Shown here: positions 36,433-51,400 of the stretch, one piece after another
Layout: each line of letters begins with the position of its first letter
Numbering within the stretch: position 1 is the first letter of the stretch
DNA from: Zonotrichia leucophrys gambelii
Lineage: Eukaryota; Chordata; Aves; Passeriformes; Passerellidae
Direction: 5' to 3'
DNA length: 64,000 nucleotides
Assembly: GCF_028769735.1 (NCBI RefSeq)
Contig: NC_088173.1
Location: forward strand, 14,448,038-14,512,037
Made by a program: the position numbers and the translations under genes
Notes under the pieces: model-generated
The model's database searches: none
What the model was told of the DNA's origin: nothing
The model's input: the letters and a program-made list of their open reading frames with translations, nothing else

Positions 36433-39400
36433 GCTTGCTATTTCTAAATTTAAATTATACTTCTGGAAGTTGGTATATTTGATAAGATTACCTTTTTTTT
36501 TTCTTCACTAATATCATCAATGGAGCACTGTTTTTTTAAGCCACACATTCCTGTGCCAGATACCTATCCACTCGAGCAAGCAGAGGAAGCACGAGCCTTT
36601 CAGCAAGCCTGCTTTACCATATGACCAGACAAGATGACAAAGCTTGAAAAAAATAATTACTTGCTTTTTCTTCAGCAGGCTAAAAGGCCTTCCTGGTTCT
36701 GCTCATTCGTCTCCTTTAGCCCAGCAAGCCAGAACAGAACAGTTTACTTTCAAGGTCTCATTAGTTTGGATTTACCATCCTAGGTATAGTCAGAAAATAT
36801 TTTATGTTGGTTTCTGTTGAATGGACTGTAAATGTCTAAAACACAAGTTCTTCAAGGCTTTAACAAATTATTCTTTAAAAAAGTGCAGCTGAAAAGAAAA
36901 AATAGCCTTCTAAACTACAAAAGTCAGGCATAAATCTAGGAAAAAGAATGGAAATAAAAAGCCTCAAAAGCAGCACTGCCTTAATCATAAGCAGAACAAT
37001 TCTTCCTCTATTCTTCAGACAGATCTGAGATCCTGTTTTATATATAAACACATTCCATATTCCACTCAGCTCTTCAACTTCAAATAAAATTTCTTAACAC
37101 AATAATCAGAATAATGAACACTGGATAATCAGAAGAAAACTATATTGCTCTCAGAAATCATTAGTGTAATTTCTGTTTTCATATGGGAGCCTCCCTGCTT
37201 CACCTTTGCTTACGTGCTCAAAGACCTGATCATGTATGCTCACACAGATTAGCTCCTTCTAACAAGGTAATTGTAGCTCTGCTCACAAGACTGGGGAACC
37301 GTGCATTCTAACTTGGAAAGAGGAAAAAGGAATCCTGGGAGACGTGGGTGTGAGCACAAAGAAAACGAAAAAAATACAGTGAACAAAAATATAAAAGGAA
37401 AAAAAAGAGATAATATTCTAAATCTGAGTCAATCCCTAATCTTATTCCATGTGCCCAGATCTTGGGGAACTCGTAGGGAACTCCATTTAGTTCAGTGGGT
37501 TACACAGGCTGTAGCCATTTGCAGATGTACTGACTGTTATTTCTTCCCTTTCTCTTTGTCAAGGCATTTGGAAAAAAGTAAAATAAAAATTTCAACACAA
37601 ACCAAAAACCCTCCTGTCTTTCCCTTCCCCAAACCCACCACCCCTGTCTGTTTTAAAGCTCAGCACTTTGAGTTCTCCACTTCCTTCCTCAAGCCATTTG
37701 CCAAAGATCTGGATTTGCAAGGACTAGCAAACCATTTCCAGCACTAGGGAAAATTTCTAAGGTATAGTGAATTTTTGGAATTTTTTATTCTGAAAGTAGT
37801 GCTAATTATTCAGGATTTAAATCTCTTCTTTTGGTCTGTAACCATTCATTCTGACAGGATTTTCTTTGCTGTGAAGTTTCCTTTACTTTCTCTGGTGAAT
37901 AAATGCAGCCTAAAGACTGAAGAATAATTTTAATTCACAGAAATTATATGCATGAGAAAAATGCTGTTGAACAGCACTATTTCACTGTTACTGAAATCCC
38001 AGAAGCAATAAGGTGTGTAGACAGGGGCTCTGTTCAACTAGAGAAGCAGAGATGCAGGTCTAGAAGGACCTGCTTCCTTTTTGCCTTTTTAATGCCACGT
38101 AGTTACACAAAACTCCTACCAACACACATGTGAAGATATGTGTAGCCAGGTTGTTAAAACTGAAAACAAAGGTTCAGATTATCTTGAGCAGCTCTGCCTA
38201 CAGCCTTAGATGGAAAAGACACATCTATGTCTTGTTAAACTAGAAGAACAAATTCCTCTGTTACATAGTCGACAAAAAGCTGGGTATTAAAGCATGAAGC
38301 CTATAATTTTAGGAAAAAAATAACATACTTTACATTTTCTTACCTGTAAATAATTATTTTTAATATTGACCAATATTCTGGAAGTGGGAAAAAAAAAGTT
38401 TCAGCCATGTCTCAGTGTGCAGCTCAGGTGCACAGCAATCCTGGTGGATGCTGCCACGCTGAGATTGCTCCCTGAAGCCTCAAGAAGCCACTAGCCTGCT
38501 GCCATACCATAAGCTTGTCAGACAATGCCAATATTGGGTAAAATGACTGTTACTGTAGGCTCAGTAGACCTAAACAAACACTGATGGGCACTACTAAAAG
38601 CTTGAATATGAAATTGCAGTATAGCCTCTCTTCTGAGAGCAGCTTTAGCAGAAATGCCTTTTCCTATTTTCCCTGTTTCTCTTCTTTCAGTAAAACAGAA
38701 TTTAGATAAATAATCTGATGCATTATATCAAAATGTATAGGAAAAGCTTTTGTTTTTAAACACATACATTTTGGTATACAAGAAGAAATGATACAGTGTT
38801 ATCCCCCTACTTGTAATTCTCCCCCAAAGTATCAAAATGATTCCCTATATGGATGCAAACACACGCTGACATAAATTTAGTTTCAACCTTTGAAACTCAG
38901 TGTACTGTGACCTCTCTAAGCACTCATCTAAGTATTATGAAAGGAGACTCTCTAACTGACAAATATATGAAACAAATGGATAAGAATCATCCTTTTCACC
39001 TCAGCATTCAGTTGTGGTTTCTGAAGGTAACAAGCAAGCATGCACCTCTCATGTAAAATCGTCTTGTTACAGGTAATCTGCAACAGCCAGGAAAGAAGGG
39101 ACTGTTTTTGCTTTGTTACAGTCCAAAACAAAGAGGAGAGAAGTGATGCTAAATCTATGTTGCCTGCTTTTAGAACAGACATTTTACCTTAGCTGCATTT
39201 ACTGTAATTTTATATTACTGCACTTAGAACACTTATAAATCAGAATTTAAAAAAAAAAAAAAACAGAACAAAGTGAAGGGGAAAAAGCCATTTATCAAGT
39301 TTCAGTTATGCAACAATATTAAATAAGCCCTTTTTTCAGTATGGACCCATTTCTACGCCAATCAACTCAACATCACATATTCTGAAACATTAGTGTGTAT

Positions 39401-39780
39401 TTACACACTGCAGTTTTAGACAGTGTGCATTTTCAAGTGCCCCTACATTAAAAGAATGGCATTGCAATACTCCTGTCTTGGGTTTTTGTAAAAAAAAAAC
39501 CCTCTTTCCAGAAGGGATTTAAAAGTCCTAAATGCTATCCTCGAGAGCTCCTTATCTTTGGAGGAGTCACTTCACTTAGAAAGCTTTCTGGAGGTGCTAC
39601 AAAGCTGTGCCCTCCAAAGCATCCTCAGTCATCAGTCTGAAATATCTCAGAAATGCTCCTATTTGCCTATTCAAAATATATAGATTCAAAATGTAATCCA
39701 GTCAACATTAAAAGTTATTTTATATTGTTTAAAGTATTTAAAAATTATATGTGAGAAATGTTTCTAAGGAACTACCGTGA
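36433..39780. other. AT-rich intron, nothing recognised
   Basis: This holds the longest open frame of the window (37301-37747 plus, 148 codons). It is Lys/Asn-rich at one end and Phe/Pro-rich at the other, shows no domain and has no splice context, so I treat it as chance. Confidence 0.4.
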
Positions 39781-39810
39781 TTTTTTTTTTTAATTTTTTT
39801 TTTTTTTTTT
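39781..39810 (+). repeat. Poly(T) run with AA interruption
   Basis: Eleven T, two A, then seventeen T. On the host gene's sense strand this is a poly(A) stretch. It could be the tail of a retroposed sequence, but nothing recognisable lies beside it. Confidence 0.9.
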
Positions 39811-42216
39811 GTATTGCTAATCATGAAAATTTTAAGAATTTCTGTTTTGTCCTGATTTGGAATGGAAGTATTCCTCCTGAAACAATAAAACTATCTTTTC
39901 TTTAGTGCTATTCAGAATAGTTATGTAGATTACTTCTGTTGCCTGATAATCATATAACACACTTCAAACTGTAATGAAGAAAAGGAAAATGAATTGTAGC
40001 ATAGGCTGCTCAGAAGTATATACCTCAGGTACACAGTTACATCACAGTGCTTGTACACCTGGTAGGACCGTGACTCAGGCAAGAGCCAAAAAATTTGCAG
40101 ATGCTTACAATGGGAATTTCTGCACTTCAGTGTGAAAAAGCCCTACCTTACATGCATGCATGCATGAGAACTCACAGAGGTCCAAGTTTTTATCAGCAAA
40201 ACTGCAAGAGCTTCCTGACTTCTGCCACTGAATATCTTAGCATTATCTCCATCTTACTCTCACTGAATATATTGCATCTCCAGGCCCTCCGCTACCCACA
40301 AATGAGACTGACCAGAATCCCTTGAGGCTCTCAAGCCGTAAGAAAGCTCCGAGTGCTTGAGGCCATCGGCAGATGTATTGCCCTGGATGCATCTGAGTGG
40401 GGTGAAGAGGTCACTGCCTCCAGCTGCTCCATGCCCAGGGAGGCGGCAGAGGCGGGCGGGGAACAACGCCACTAAACATCACTACACCGCACTCATTTCC
40501 GAACCCTCAATGTCAAAATCCCAGGCTGAAAAGGCTTTTGTTATTGGAAACGCATGAAGGGCCGTCTGGACAGTGCAGGTTAGGGAGCAGCTACCTGGGC
40601 ACTCGGCTGGCACACACAGAGGAAGGCTCGGACAAGCAGCTGGCAGCAGATAGCTCTAACGTGGCTCTGCCACTGCCAGCAGCGCTTGTCTGACTGCAGC
40701 CTTCACTGCCAATGACACAGCTCAGCACAATTCCCTGCTCATTCCAATCACCACCAGGAGAGGAAACACGACCCTTTTTAATTATTCAAAGAAATCCTTT
40801 TCCACCTAATGAAAGCTGTGACACTTAAGACAGTGCTAAATGCGAAATCTGTAGGACCTTAAAATGACAGTAAGACAGAGCACGTCCCTGCCACGCTACA
40901 GAGAGCAGTCAGTGACAGGAGAGGAGCTGAGGGCTGGGGCTGCTTGCCTAAGCCTTGGCAGAATGGAAAACCATGCAGTACACCCGAAGTCAGAAGTCAC
41001 CTGCAAATGAGTCAGCAAAGTAACCTAGATCTGAATACTGCCCCATGCCAACCCAAAATCAGAAACATCATCTTTTATTTTTTCAATTTTGCAAGAATGC
41101 AAAAATTAATATATGGCTAATCTTCACCAAAATTAAAAAAAATATTTAGAAACTGGTAAGTACCAAAGTTTGTTTTAATACTGTTAATACTTCTTGACAC
41201 AAACAGAAGAATTTCACATGCAGTGATAATTTTTCTACGTTTTATTTCTTAAATATGAGACACAAAATCTTTGCAGACAGGCTACAATTATGACCAAGTA
41301 TCTGTCAAGATCAGAGGCACATAACAATGTTACTATTTAATGTCTGCAGTAATTTTTAGTGTGACACCATCTAAAAACACCATCTGACTTTTTGTTACTT
41401 TGTTCATGGTATTATGCACACCATGGTGTAGAGGCACTACAAAATACCATAAATTCTGTTTCTGTAATGACTGGATACATACAACAGAACAGGGAAGTGA
41501 AAAAAAGGCTGAAAAAAGGGGGAAGACAATAAAATTAAGACACAAATGTGAGAACTCAATTATGCATTCCAACAGGACAAAAGCTTCCAAATTTCCTTAC
41601 AAATTGAATAGGGAGATGAAATAATATCACAAAGACTGTCACATAAACGTAAGGATTATATAAGAGCAGCAGATACCCATATTATATGAGGCATTCTCTA
41701 AACTGACTTGTACTTGAAAATAAGGGTACATTTAGTCACCATTTCCCATACAGGAAGATAATTTTTTCTCAGCAATTACATGAAATATGGCAGCTGGGAT
41801 TTTAGTAACTGAAATAATACTTTTGTTCCTGAGAATTATCAGACAAAAAATTCAGTGCACTGTTAGAAGGCTCCCACACTCTCTTTGGGCTGTAAACTGC
41901 AGCGGCTAAGGAGTTTTGACAAAACAGATCCATTATTATTTAATTCCCAGAAAATGCAATTTGGAAGATGAAAAGAGGACAAAGAAAGAATAGGGAAAAC
42001 CACAAAGGCTCGGTAAATATCCTGAAATTACTTTATAGACATTTTCTACTTGAAAACCAGATGCAGTTTCAAATATTTTGTGAAGTAAATATGGAAGTGG
42101 TTGCAAAGATGTGCTTTCAAAAGAAGACACCTTTACAAAACAGTCATCCCTCTAGGCAGCAGCTCCTCTCAACACCTCCAATAATCCTACAGCTCTTGTT
42201 CAATTGCCCTTCTCAC
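39811..42216. other. Intron with a mildly GC-rich block, nothing firmly recognised
   Basis: A short CATG microsatellite (four units) lies at 40151-40166. The stretch 40280-40720 is GC-richer with scattered CpGs (GGCGGCAGAGGCGGGCGGGG near 40442). No exon, RNA or transposon was recognised. Confidence 0.4.
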
Positions 42217-42480
42217 CTCTGAGCAGGAAGCACATTGTGAAGTTGAGCGGCACTGCTATGGGACACTGCCTGCCTCGCACAAATAACGAGAGCGGCCTGC
42301 AGCCACGCTGCCCTGCCGAGGGGCCAACTCCCGCCAGCGCCTGCGCGGCCGGGAAAGGGGCAGCCGGGAGAAGCTCCCAGACCGCCGCCCTCGGCCCTCG
42401 TTCAGAGCATGTTCTGCTGTGCTAGTTGGAGTAACAATGCTCCCCAAGGCCTTGCTCACTCTGGGAATGCCACTCGTTTC
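42217..42480 (-). promoter_or_regulatory. Small CpG cluster with minus-strand splice donor, candidate alternative promoter/first exon
   Basis: I count about 16 CpGs by eye between 42247 and 42400, in GC-rich sequence surrounded by AT-rich intron. On the minus strand the patch is followed by TCAGAG|GTGAGAAG, with the GT at 42216-42215, a good 5' splice site. The arrangement (CpG cluster, then donor, same strand as the teneurin exon) repeats that at 27.8-28.3 kb. A minus-strand ORF of 75 codons (42256-42483) has no recognisable domain. It could equally be an unrelated enhancer or GC-rich noise. Confidence 0.35.
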
Positions 42481-45400
42481 CACCTCCGTGCCCCTGAACG
42501 TGCAGCAGCAACACGGGGAGTGAAAATGTCTTCACGTAGAGGGAACAAGTTTTTCTTTCATTACCCCCCATATGAATTGCAGCAGCATCCGAAGCACTGC
42601 ATTTATGTGCCTCATCTAAACACAGTCAAACACACAGAATCCACTGCCAAAGGTCAAGTTATGATTCTTAGTTTTAATGAGCATGAAGTTGCTGAGCCCT
42701 CTAGGGTAGGATTCCTTCAAAGGAGCCATTCAAGTCTGCTGTGCCCAGAACACAGGACCTAATTCACTCCTCGCCTTAAGTTTAAGCATATTTTGAAGTC
42801 CTGTTATTTTAATTTCACCCACCTGCCACCAAATTAGAGAATGTAAATGACTTGAGCACTACAGAAGATCTAGACAACAACTCTGGAAATAAATTTTCAG
42901 CATTGGTAAAGGTTCTGGTAAGACTCCTGTAGAATTTTTGTATTATGTCCAGCATCAACATTCACGACACAAGAGAGGGAAGAAAAAAAGCAGAATCACA
43001 CACAAGATTTTATGATAACAACTGCTGATGCTTGTTTTCTTTATTTTCTGGCCTCAACTTTTTATTTTCTTTAAAATAGCTGACATCTGAAACTGTCTTT
43101 CAGAATATCAGATATAAAATTTTCTCTCAGGTTCCTTTGACAAGGATATTTCTCTATCCAACTTATTTTAGCTTACTCAGAGAAATCATCTCCTCTACTT
43201 GCATTTTACTGGGAATTTCTGAGATAAGCTACTCACTGAACTTATAGAAAGCAGAGTATAGGTCGTCAGAATAAATTAATTAGAATAAAAAAAATTTTAA
43301 AAAGATGCCAAACAATCAGTCATATACAAGAAAATGTCTTCTTTTGAATACATAAATAGTAAAATTTTGGCCAAACTTGAGAAAACTGATAAGAAAGTTA
43401 ATGCCAATAGCAATGTTATGAAGATTTTTAAATGCAGTTGCTTAATAGTTGTGTTACCTCATAGTTGCTATGCACCAAGATAGCAGTTTGAAGCACAGAG
43501 ATGTCAGATGGAAATATAATCAAAATTTTGCACTTGTAGCTTAGCAGAGAGGTTCAGCAGCCATATTGAGTATAACACCACAAAGTGAAACACAGAATTT
43601 CAATTGTAAAGGATAAAAGGAATGCTGGGAAAGACTTGAAGCAGGGACTGAATACTAGACCTTGGACAGAATATTAGCGAAATACAAATGTTTACGTCAA
43701 CATACAGAAGTGAGCAGCCAGCAATCCTCTTAACAAAATCAAAGAAACAAAAGCATGAGAAACCTTTATTAATTTGGAATCAGCATCAAAAGATGCCATG
43801 GCTGCATATGGAGCTCTGCATACATGTTCTCTAAAATTTTTTATAAGCTTCCTAAAACAAAATAAGAAAAGTCCACTAATACATATAAGAATAGCTTATG
43901 GCAAGCCAGATGTTCCAATGCACAGTAACATAGAAAAACAGAGCAGAGTTTGACCCTCAAGAGCTAAATAATACAGAAAACTTAATCTGAATATTTCACC
44001 CTATGGGGACAAGTTAAAAAAAAATCTTCAGTACATATAGATCTTGCTGGACAAATTTAGCTCCTTTTTGCAGTCAAGTTCCAAGACCTGTACTTTTATT
44101 TCTCCATTTGGGTCAGAAAGCACTCTTTGGGACGTACTGAAGTTTAATACTTTTAAAACACACAGTGACCCAGATGGCAGAAGAGCCATGCACTCACTGG
44201 GAACAGTCAAGGCTGCAATGATGCTCAAAACCAAGAGCAGAATGTGAAGAGTACAGGAACCTGCATGCAGTAGATGCACAGATCAGTACAAAATCAGGTA
44301 TAATTTTCAAGAGATTGAAATCCTTAACTCAGAAAAGAAAACTGCTAAAGGGAAATATCTCATTACGTACCTATATTAAACCATATTAATGATGCAGAAT
44401 AAAAGCTAACAACAACACCTTCCCCAACAAAACTCCCAAATGAAACCAAAGAGTTAAAAAAAAAAAAAATCCAAAGAGAAACACCAGAAACAAAACTCAC
44501 AGGATTCAGGTACCACAAAGGTTTGTCATACTAGGCAAACAGAACTTTAAAGAGCTCACACCCATTTTCCTGCAAAAGTGAAAACTTTAACAGGAATTTT
44601 TCTAATTCTGACTCAGTAAAAAAGATTGAGCTTCCCATTGCTATTTCACAAAGAGGTGTAAGAACAAGTGGATGTGGTGATAAGGTACCCTGTCCCTTCT
44701 GAGAAACATGACAGGTGCAGAAAAAAAAAAAAAGAGTATAGATAAATATTTAATGAGATGACCAAGTCTTGTATGCCACAAGAATTCTAGTGATTTGTGC
44801 TGATCCTTTGTTGCTTTTCAGTGCTTGTAGGTCTCAGGACAAAACAGCCTTTATGTTTCTGATTAACTCTGAAAAGGGAAAGAAAAGCTTCAAGAAGATA
44901 ACCCTTGGGGCACCAGTGACTGGGAGACTGTCAAGAGCAGGAAGAACACGCGAACACAAGGTTCTCCTCCTGACAGCACTGTGGAAGGGGATGGAGGAAG
45001 ACTCCACCAGGGAGAAAACGAAAGGGGCAACAACCCGAGATACGAATAATTTTGGGGCAAATCAACACATTGTCCCTCAACAGCTGCAACAGTGTGATGG
45101 GCTTCCAGTGAGCTCTGCCATACTCTGTAGAGTTCAGTAACATTAGCTGATTTGGAGTTGATAAGAATAGATGGAAACAGATGAAGGACACCATGGAATT
45201 GTGTAACACTATAGTAATGTTGTCATTATAATGCAAAAGTCCCACACCTTCTCAGTGATTTCTCATGGACAGCTCCTCACAGCACTGACTCCTTCACAGC
45301 ACAGCCAACAAATTCCATCTCTCCTCACTCAGCTAACCCAACTTTTTGTACACTCGTCTTCTTATTGGACACAGCTGTGGCCTATTAAGGGCAGGCCTGC

Positions 45401-48400
45401 TCCTAATCTTTGGTGATTGGTACAGCTGCAACTCCTCAGGTGTGAGACTGCCTTCTGCACTATCTTTATTTTCTTACATTCTATCCCTCCACATAGTAAC
45501 AGGAATGATGAAAAGAGCCATGGACCATGCACATTCTTAAGAATTAATAAGATGACAACCAGTCATGGGAACTAAGGCAAAGAAGTGAGGAAGAGTGACA
45601 CCAAGATGAACTAGGGTGGCTTCACTGGACAGTGTAGACATGACCCCCTTTTTCTTTGAGAAGACATGAATTTGAAAACATGGCAGTTTAAAATATTAAA
45701 CCTTATTTCCTTAGTGATTAATCTGAAGGACTGGGGAAGTAAAAAGAGAGATCACAAAACTATATTTTGTAATAATGTATGGATGGAAGTCAATGTAGAT
45801 CATCATAAAAATGATAGTCTCATATTATTATAAACAACTAGATTATAAAACATGTAACGCTCAGAAGACCCAAATAAACGAAGCACTTAAGCATTACATA
45901 GTATTCTCCTGAAATAAGATAATATCCTTGAGCACAGAAAACAAATTATTGACATATATTTCATTAAATAGGTGATGCCACTATGCAGTTTTTATATATA
46001 CGAGATGTTTGTTTAAAAAAGTTAGAAAAACCTAAAACCATTCAAAACCAGACAACATCTGAAAGCAGACAACATTTGGAAAATACATGTAGCTAGAATG
46101 AGACACAGTATTTAAAATACCACTTTTTCATGCATACGTTTCCCAGAAAGCAGAAACACTTCAAGAAATTTTCAACTTTAACAGCACTGATATGAGAGGT
46201 TAAGGTTAGTGGGAGAAAATGAATATGACACTCAATGGAGCACACAGAAAAGCATGGATGGACTGAGTCCCTTTCTGATCAAGAGCTGAGGATGAAGTGC
46301 AAGACAAACCAGACACCAGTAAGCAAGCTAGGGAAACTGGTCAGAAACTTTTGATACTGTCATAAAAATGCAAAAGGAAACAAACTATTCCTGTTAATTT
46401 TATGGAGCCCAGCGATTCACTTTCTCATGGAGCGGGGGAGATTCTTTAGGGAATTCTAAGCAAGGAGACACAGAAAGACAAAACTTTCCAAGCCACACAT
46501 ACACTGAAGCAGACACCAGAGTATGTGGGCTAAATAACAAAGTCAACTAGAGCTAAAATTCAGAAGTGAATCATCTACCCACCTCTATGCAGCAGCTGTG
46601 CCAGATGCCCACGCAGGAGGCTCTCCCTGTCTCTGTACACTGAGGTACTCCTTCAGAAATAGGAGAAATCCTAATGAAAGCTGTCCTTCCAAGGCTCATG
46701 TCCCACCAGTCTATGATACTTACTGATGTTGGTGTATAGATTTTTACTCGGTGTATATTCTTATGACTGAGTTCGGTAGTTCTTACATGACAGAGATCCT
46801 TGATCATCAGAGTGCACTGTGAGGATGTGTATATTAGGGACCATAATAATCTTCACAAGTCATTACAAATAAAGAACTTCTCTTTCCAGAACTGCTTCTG
46901 CTCAGACAATACTACAAAAAAAAAACTGGCTAGCCTCAGTTAATCTTATCCAAACAAATTTTATTCCTGGTCAGCGCAACTGGAAGCAAACACAGCCCAA
47001 CTTCTGGCTGTCTACCCAGACAGCCAGAGCCTCCTCCTGAGTGGCGCTTCCCACGCCCCGCTGTTCCAAACAAGCCAGGTGGCAGAGCCATCCTACTGCA
47101 ATGGCTCCTCCGTGTGCCTTTGCCCCACTGCCTCTCCTGTGCAGCACAGCCACAAACGGCACAGCACAGGCTCCCCTTGGAGCAGCTCACTCCACACCCC
47201 GAGTCATCCAAATCAACGCTTTGCCACCAGAGAGAGCCATTTTAATTCTAGCCGTTAAATGCAGTAATTTGAATCAGCATCTGTTTTCAAACAGTTACAA
47301 TAAATTTGGATCCTCAGTCTGGAATCAATTTGTAGTGTTGCCAATTTGACTAAAGTCAGTAAACTTTAGCTACAAAAGATGTATTTGTAGAACTGGGATA
47401 CCCTTTAGATGGTGAAATACGAGAGAGGAGCAGCCAGGAACACGACCCACAAATTTAACTCTTTAGTATTTTTGAATATTACAACTAAAATTATGATTTT
47501 TTAAATTTAGAAGTGAAGTGACAAGCATTTTATAAGCTAAAGAAATGTGCTTAAGTATATGGGAAGGGCAATCAAACCCATTCCTACTTGCAGTTTCTCC
47601 TTCCAAATCGGCCAACCAACCAAGTTTGGCTGAAGAGAAAATAGGAACAATTCAAGTTTTACTCATAAAATAAAATCAAAATATATTACAGAGGCATGTG
47701 ATCGAGTCATTCTTCCCTCTTTTTTACAGATCCCTTGTTTTATATTACAAGCTCTTCACGACTGGGCTGTGCCTCTACATGGTTGGAAAGCACTTAGTAC
47801 AAAGAGTTTCTAAAGATGTGTGGAGACTTGTGTGACTACTAAAATATTAATATTTCATACTTAATTTTAATATTTAATATTAACAATATCAAGAGCAGCA
47901 GCAAATATCTCTGTGGGGCTGTCATAGGTGTAATCTTGGCAAGGGAGGGAATGCTCAGAAAGATGAAAGACTGGATTTTCAGACACTTATGCCTGTAGAT
48001 CTGTCCAACCTGCATGGAGGAGAGTCCTCTTGGCACACTACCTGCTGTAAATGGCAGCTGCCACTTACTGTAGTTCACACTACAAAATCCAGGCTTGCCA
48101 AAGTCTGCACTGGCACTAGACAACTCAGAAAAAACTAAACAGGACAATAATGCCTATACTCAACTGCACACACCATATGCTCTAGTGAAAGGGTTCTTAA
48201 AGGTTTCAGGTATGCGCATTTTTTCTTACCATTACGTTCAATCCTCCCCACCTGTAACCAAATTTTTTAAATTGAATTACCATAAGAAATTTGATCTACC
48301 CAGAGAGAGGGTCATCATGTGTTCAGCTGCTCCTGGTTCACAGTTCAGGATATAGTGGAGATCATACTGCACTTCAATCTACAGCACAGCTTCCATGTTC

Positions 48401-51400
48401 AACTGAATTTCACACAGAGGCTACAGCTCTAAGCTAGAGGCAGAAAATTACCCCCTTCCTCCCTCTCCTTGCTTTCATATGTGATATTTCTCAGTGCTGT
48501 GTCCAGTCTACTATTAAAAAAATTTAGAACTTAAGACAGCTTCCTCCAGAGAAGTACTATTCTTACTTTGTTCTCCAACCTACACACTTTTTCAATATAT
48601 ACTGTAATTTCCTCCCTTACTTCTATTATGACTGGATATATATAACTTCAAAAAATTTTTTTCCTTTTCTGCTAATTGCATCTCTCTCTACTTGCCAGTT
48701 TCTCCACACTACCTGTATCACCTTCAGCATATGGACTTGCAAGAATCCCTCATAACAAAATCGTCCTCACACTTACACTGAAACACAAGACATTAAAATG
48801 AAGATCAACAATTATAATGATGAGTTCATAAAGCCATCCTTAATCTCAAACATATTTAAGAATAATCATATTCACCATGAACACAAAATACACTAAAATT
48901 ATAAGCTTGAGGTAAAATAAATTGTACTGAATTCTTGACTTAATTTTATACCAGAAGACAACAATTACTGCATGAAGAAGAGTGCACTGGCATCCTTACT
49001 AAATGTAGGATACAATTTCCTTGTAAACAAATACAACCCACCATCACAGAACTAATTATTCCCACATCCTATACTGAACAGCAACCTTTATAAAAATGTT
49101 TTCCAATAGTCCCTAAGGGTTCCCCAAATGTCACTTCATAAGCATAATTAGAGAAATAGTACAAAACATCTAAAAGTCGGACACTGAAAAATACAAGAAG
49201 AATTAAAATTTCCTGTGGAGAAGAAAGTTGGTTGGGATATAAGACAGGTCTAAACCCAAATTTGGTATTTGGAATACATGACTAAGCAGACAGACAAGAG
49301 TGGAAAGCTGCACAAAAGATGGAAAGATGTTCACTGAATTAAGAAGAAGTGAGGAAAAGGCTGAATTAAACACTTGTTCTTTTATTCTTGTCTTTTTCTT
49401 TGTTTGTGGTCCACTAAAACAGTTAATTTTAACTTATTCCAAGTTCCTTGACTGAAAAGCATCACTCACTAATTTCCCTTATGACTTCATAACAGAATGA
49501 AGAGTTTTCAATGCCTCAGTATTCTATAATCAATACACTGCCCTTTCTATCAAAACAAAACAATGGCACATTTAGAGAGCAGTATATTCAATTCTGGTTT
49601 TGGTGTTACATAGAAAACACCCTGAAAATTACGATAATAAAAAGCCAAAATTATAAGCAGAAATTGAAAATAAGCATATTTGTTTTAGGCACATATTCCT
49701 AGGTTTAGTAATAAAGATTGTGACTATGGCAAAAATAACATTTTTAACATCACAAATGAGGAATATTACTCCCATTTCCAAAAGAAATGCCTCCCCCAAT
49801 GCTTTCTCCAAACATTCAAATCCCAGCTTAATAAAAACAAATGGCATCCCTCATTTCTTCACAATTGATATCCAAAGGTTTGCTGTTCTAACAGGATACA
49901 GGCACTTTGAAATCCCACAATTATGTATTCGTGTGCTAGAATTCAGACTTTTCTTTGGCAGATGTAAGGAATATAATAAATACATTTATAATTCTGAAAT
50001 TAAAGCCTTTGCTTTTGAACCATGAAAACAGCATAATGGCAGATATTAATGCCATTGGAGACATCACAAAACTACGATAAAGGTGAAATCTTATTCCCTT
50101 GGTATGTAATCTCCACAGTCATTTGTAACCATTTTCAGTAGCAACAAGATAGTAACTAATTTTTCAGTTATGTTTGCAATCTTATTTACACAGTGAAGCT
50201 ACAGGTGATTTCTTACAAAGAAAAGAATTTAAAGAGCAGCTCCAACAGCATGTAATTGATGTTTCAATCCAACTTACAAATATTGTACACTTCAAATAGC
50301 TTGAACACAAGAAATTCAATATATATCAGAGGAAAATTTTGCACAAGGTGCTTCCAAGAACAAGTAAACTGAACAACACAACTTACACTGCACACAGTAA
50401 GTGTTCATTCACATGCAGCCAACTAATTCAAAGGCCCGAAGAACCTAAGTGACTTTTCATTTCCAAAATGACTCAGAGAAAAGAAATAAAGAGTTATTTA
50501 GCATTAATAATTGAAGTTGTATTGAATTTACCAGCCTAGAAGGAACATTTTTTAAAAAATATATTAGGAAGTTTTACTAAGAATGTCCCTCAGGCATTTT
50601 TTGCTTTTCTTCATTTGACTGCTAGGTGGTAGTCTGATGCATTCAGATCTCTCAGAGAAATATTTATAAGGAAATGACATTAGCTTTCAGTTGAAAGTGA
50701 AGATATATCTGGAATTTCTTACTTAACATTATTGAGTGTCACAACCATTCAGAAGTGAGATCTTTCCTATCACAGATCATTTAAAATAATACAATAGCAT
50801 GATGACTCCTAAAAAAAGTCTCAATTTGTTTTGTATACCACTGAGGAAAATAGTCAAGTAGGTATTTGATAGCAGGTATTTAGCATAAGAAGTCTAATAT
50901 GCATATGTAGAAGGTCTGGCATAACATTTACATCAGACATTCTCAACAGCCTGTATATATTTAGCAATATGACATGAGATGATCACCATCAGCAGTCTGA
51001 ATTTGACATTTAGGAAGACATTAATAGCAACACTAGGGGCACAACAAAATTGGGCAACAATAATAGAAAAGTAAAATGATGCAGTTATAATTAGGTTTCC
51101 CAAAATGAGTCCATCTTTCTGTCATACCCTTCTGTCACTGCACCTACAAGCCCTTCATAAAGGAGTACTAAATTTGTTTACTGTTAAACATGCTACAGTT
51201 AGGCAGTTAATAGCAACAAGACTAGAGTTCCCCATATTACTCAGCTTACTTTACCTGGGTACTAAAACATTTTAGTCCTGCAAAAAGGCAATGTATGTAT
51301 CAGAATATGTAATAATGAAGGTTACATGTGAAAATGAGCCTCCCAAGGCTGCACACTGCTGAGCACCTGTGGGGCCCAAAATTCACACTCTTCCCCACCA

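Noticed and set aside
37301..37747. Longest open frame, 148 codons on the plus strand
   Set aside because: It has no recognisable domain, a biased low-complexity composition and no splice or promoter context. An ORF of this length is expected by chance in 64 kb.
44769..45140. 123-codon plus-strand ORF
   Set aside because: No domain, signal peptide or splice context; overlapping minus frames are also open.
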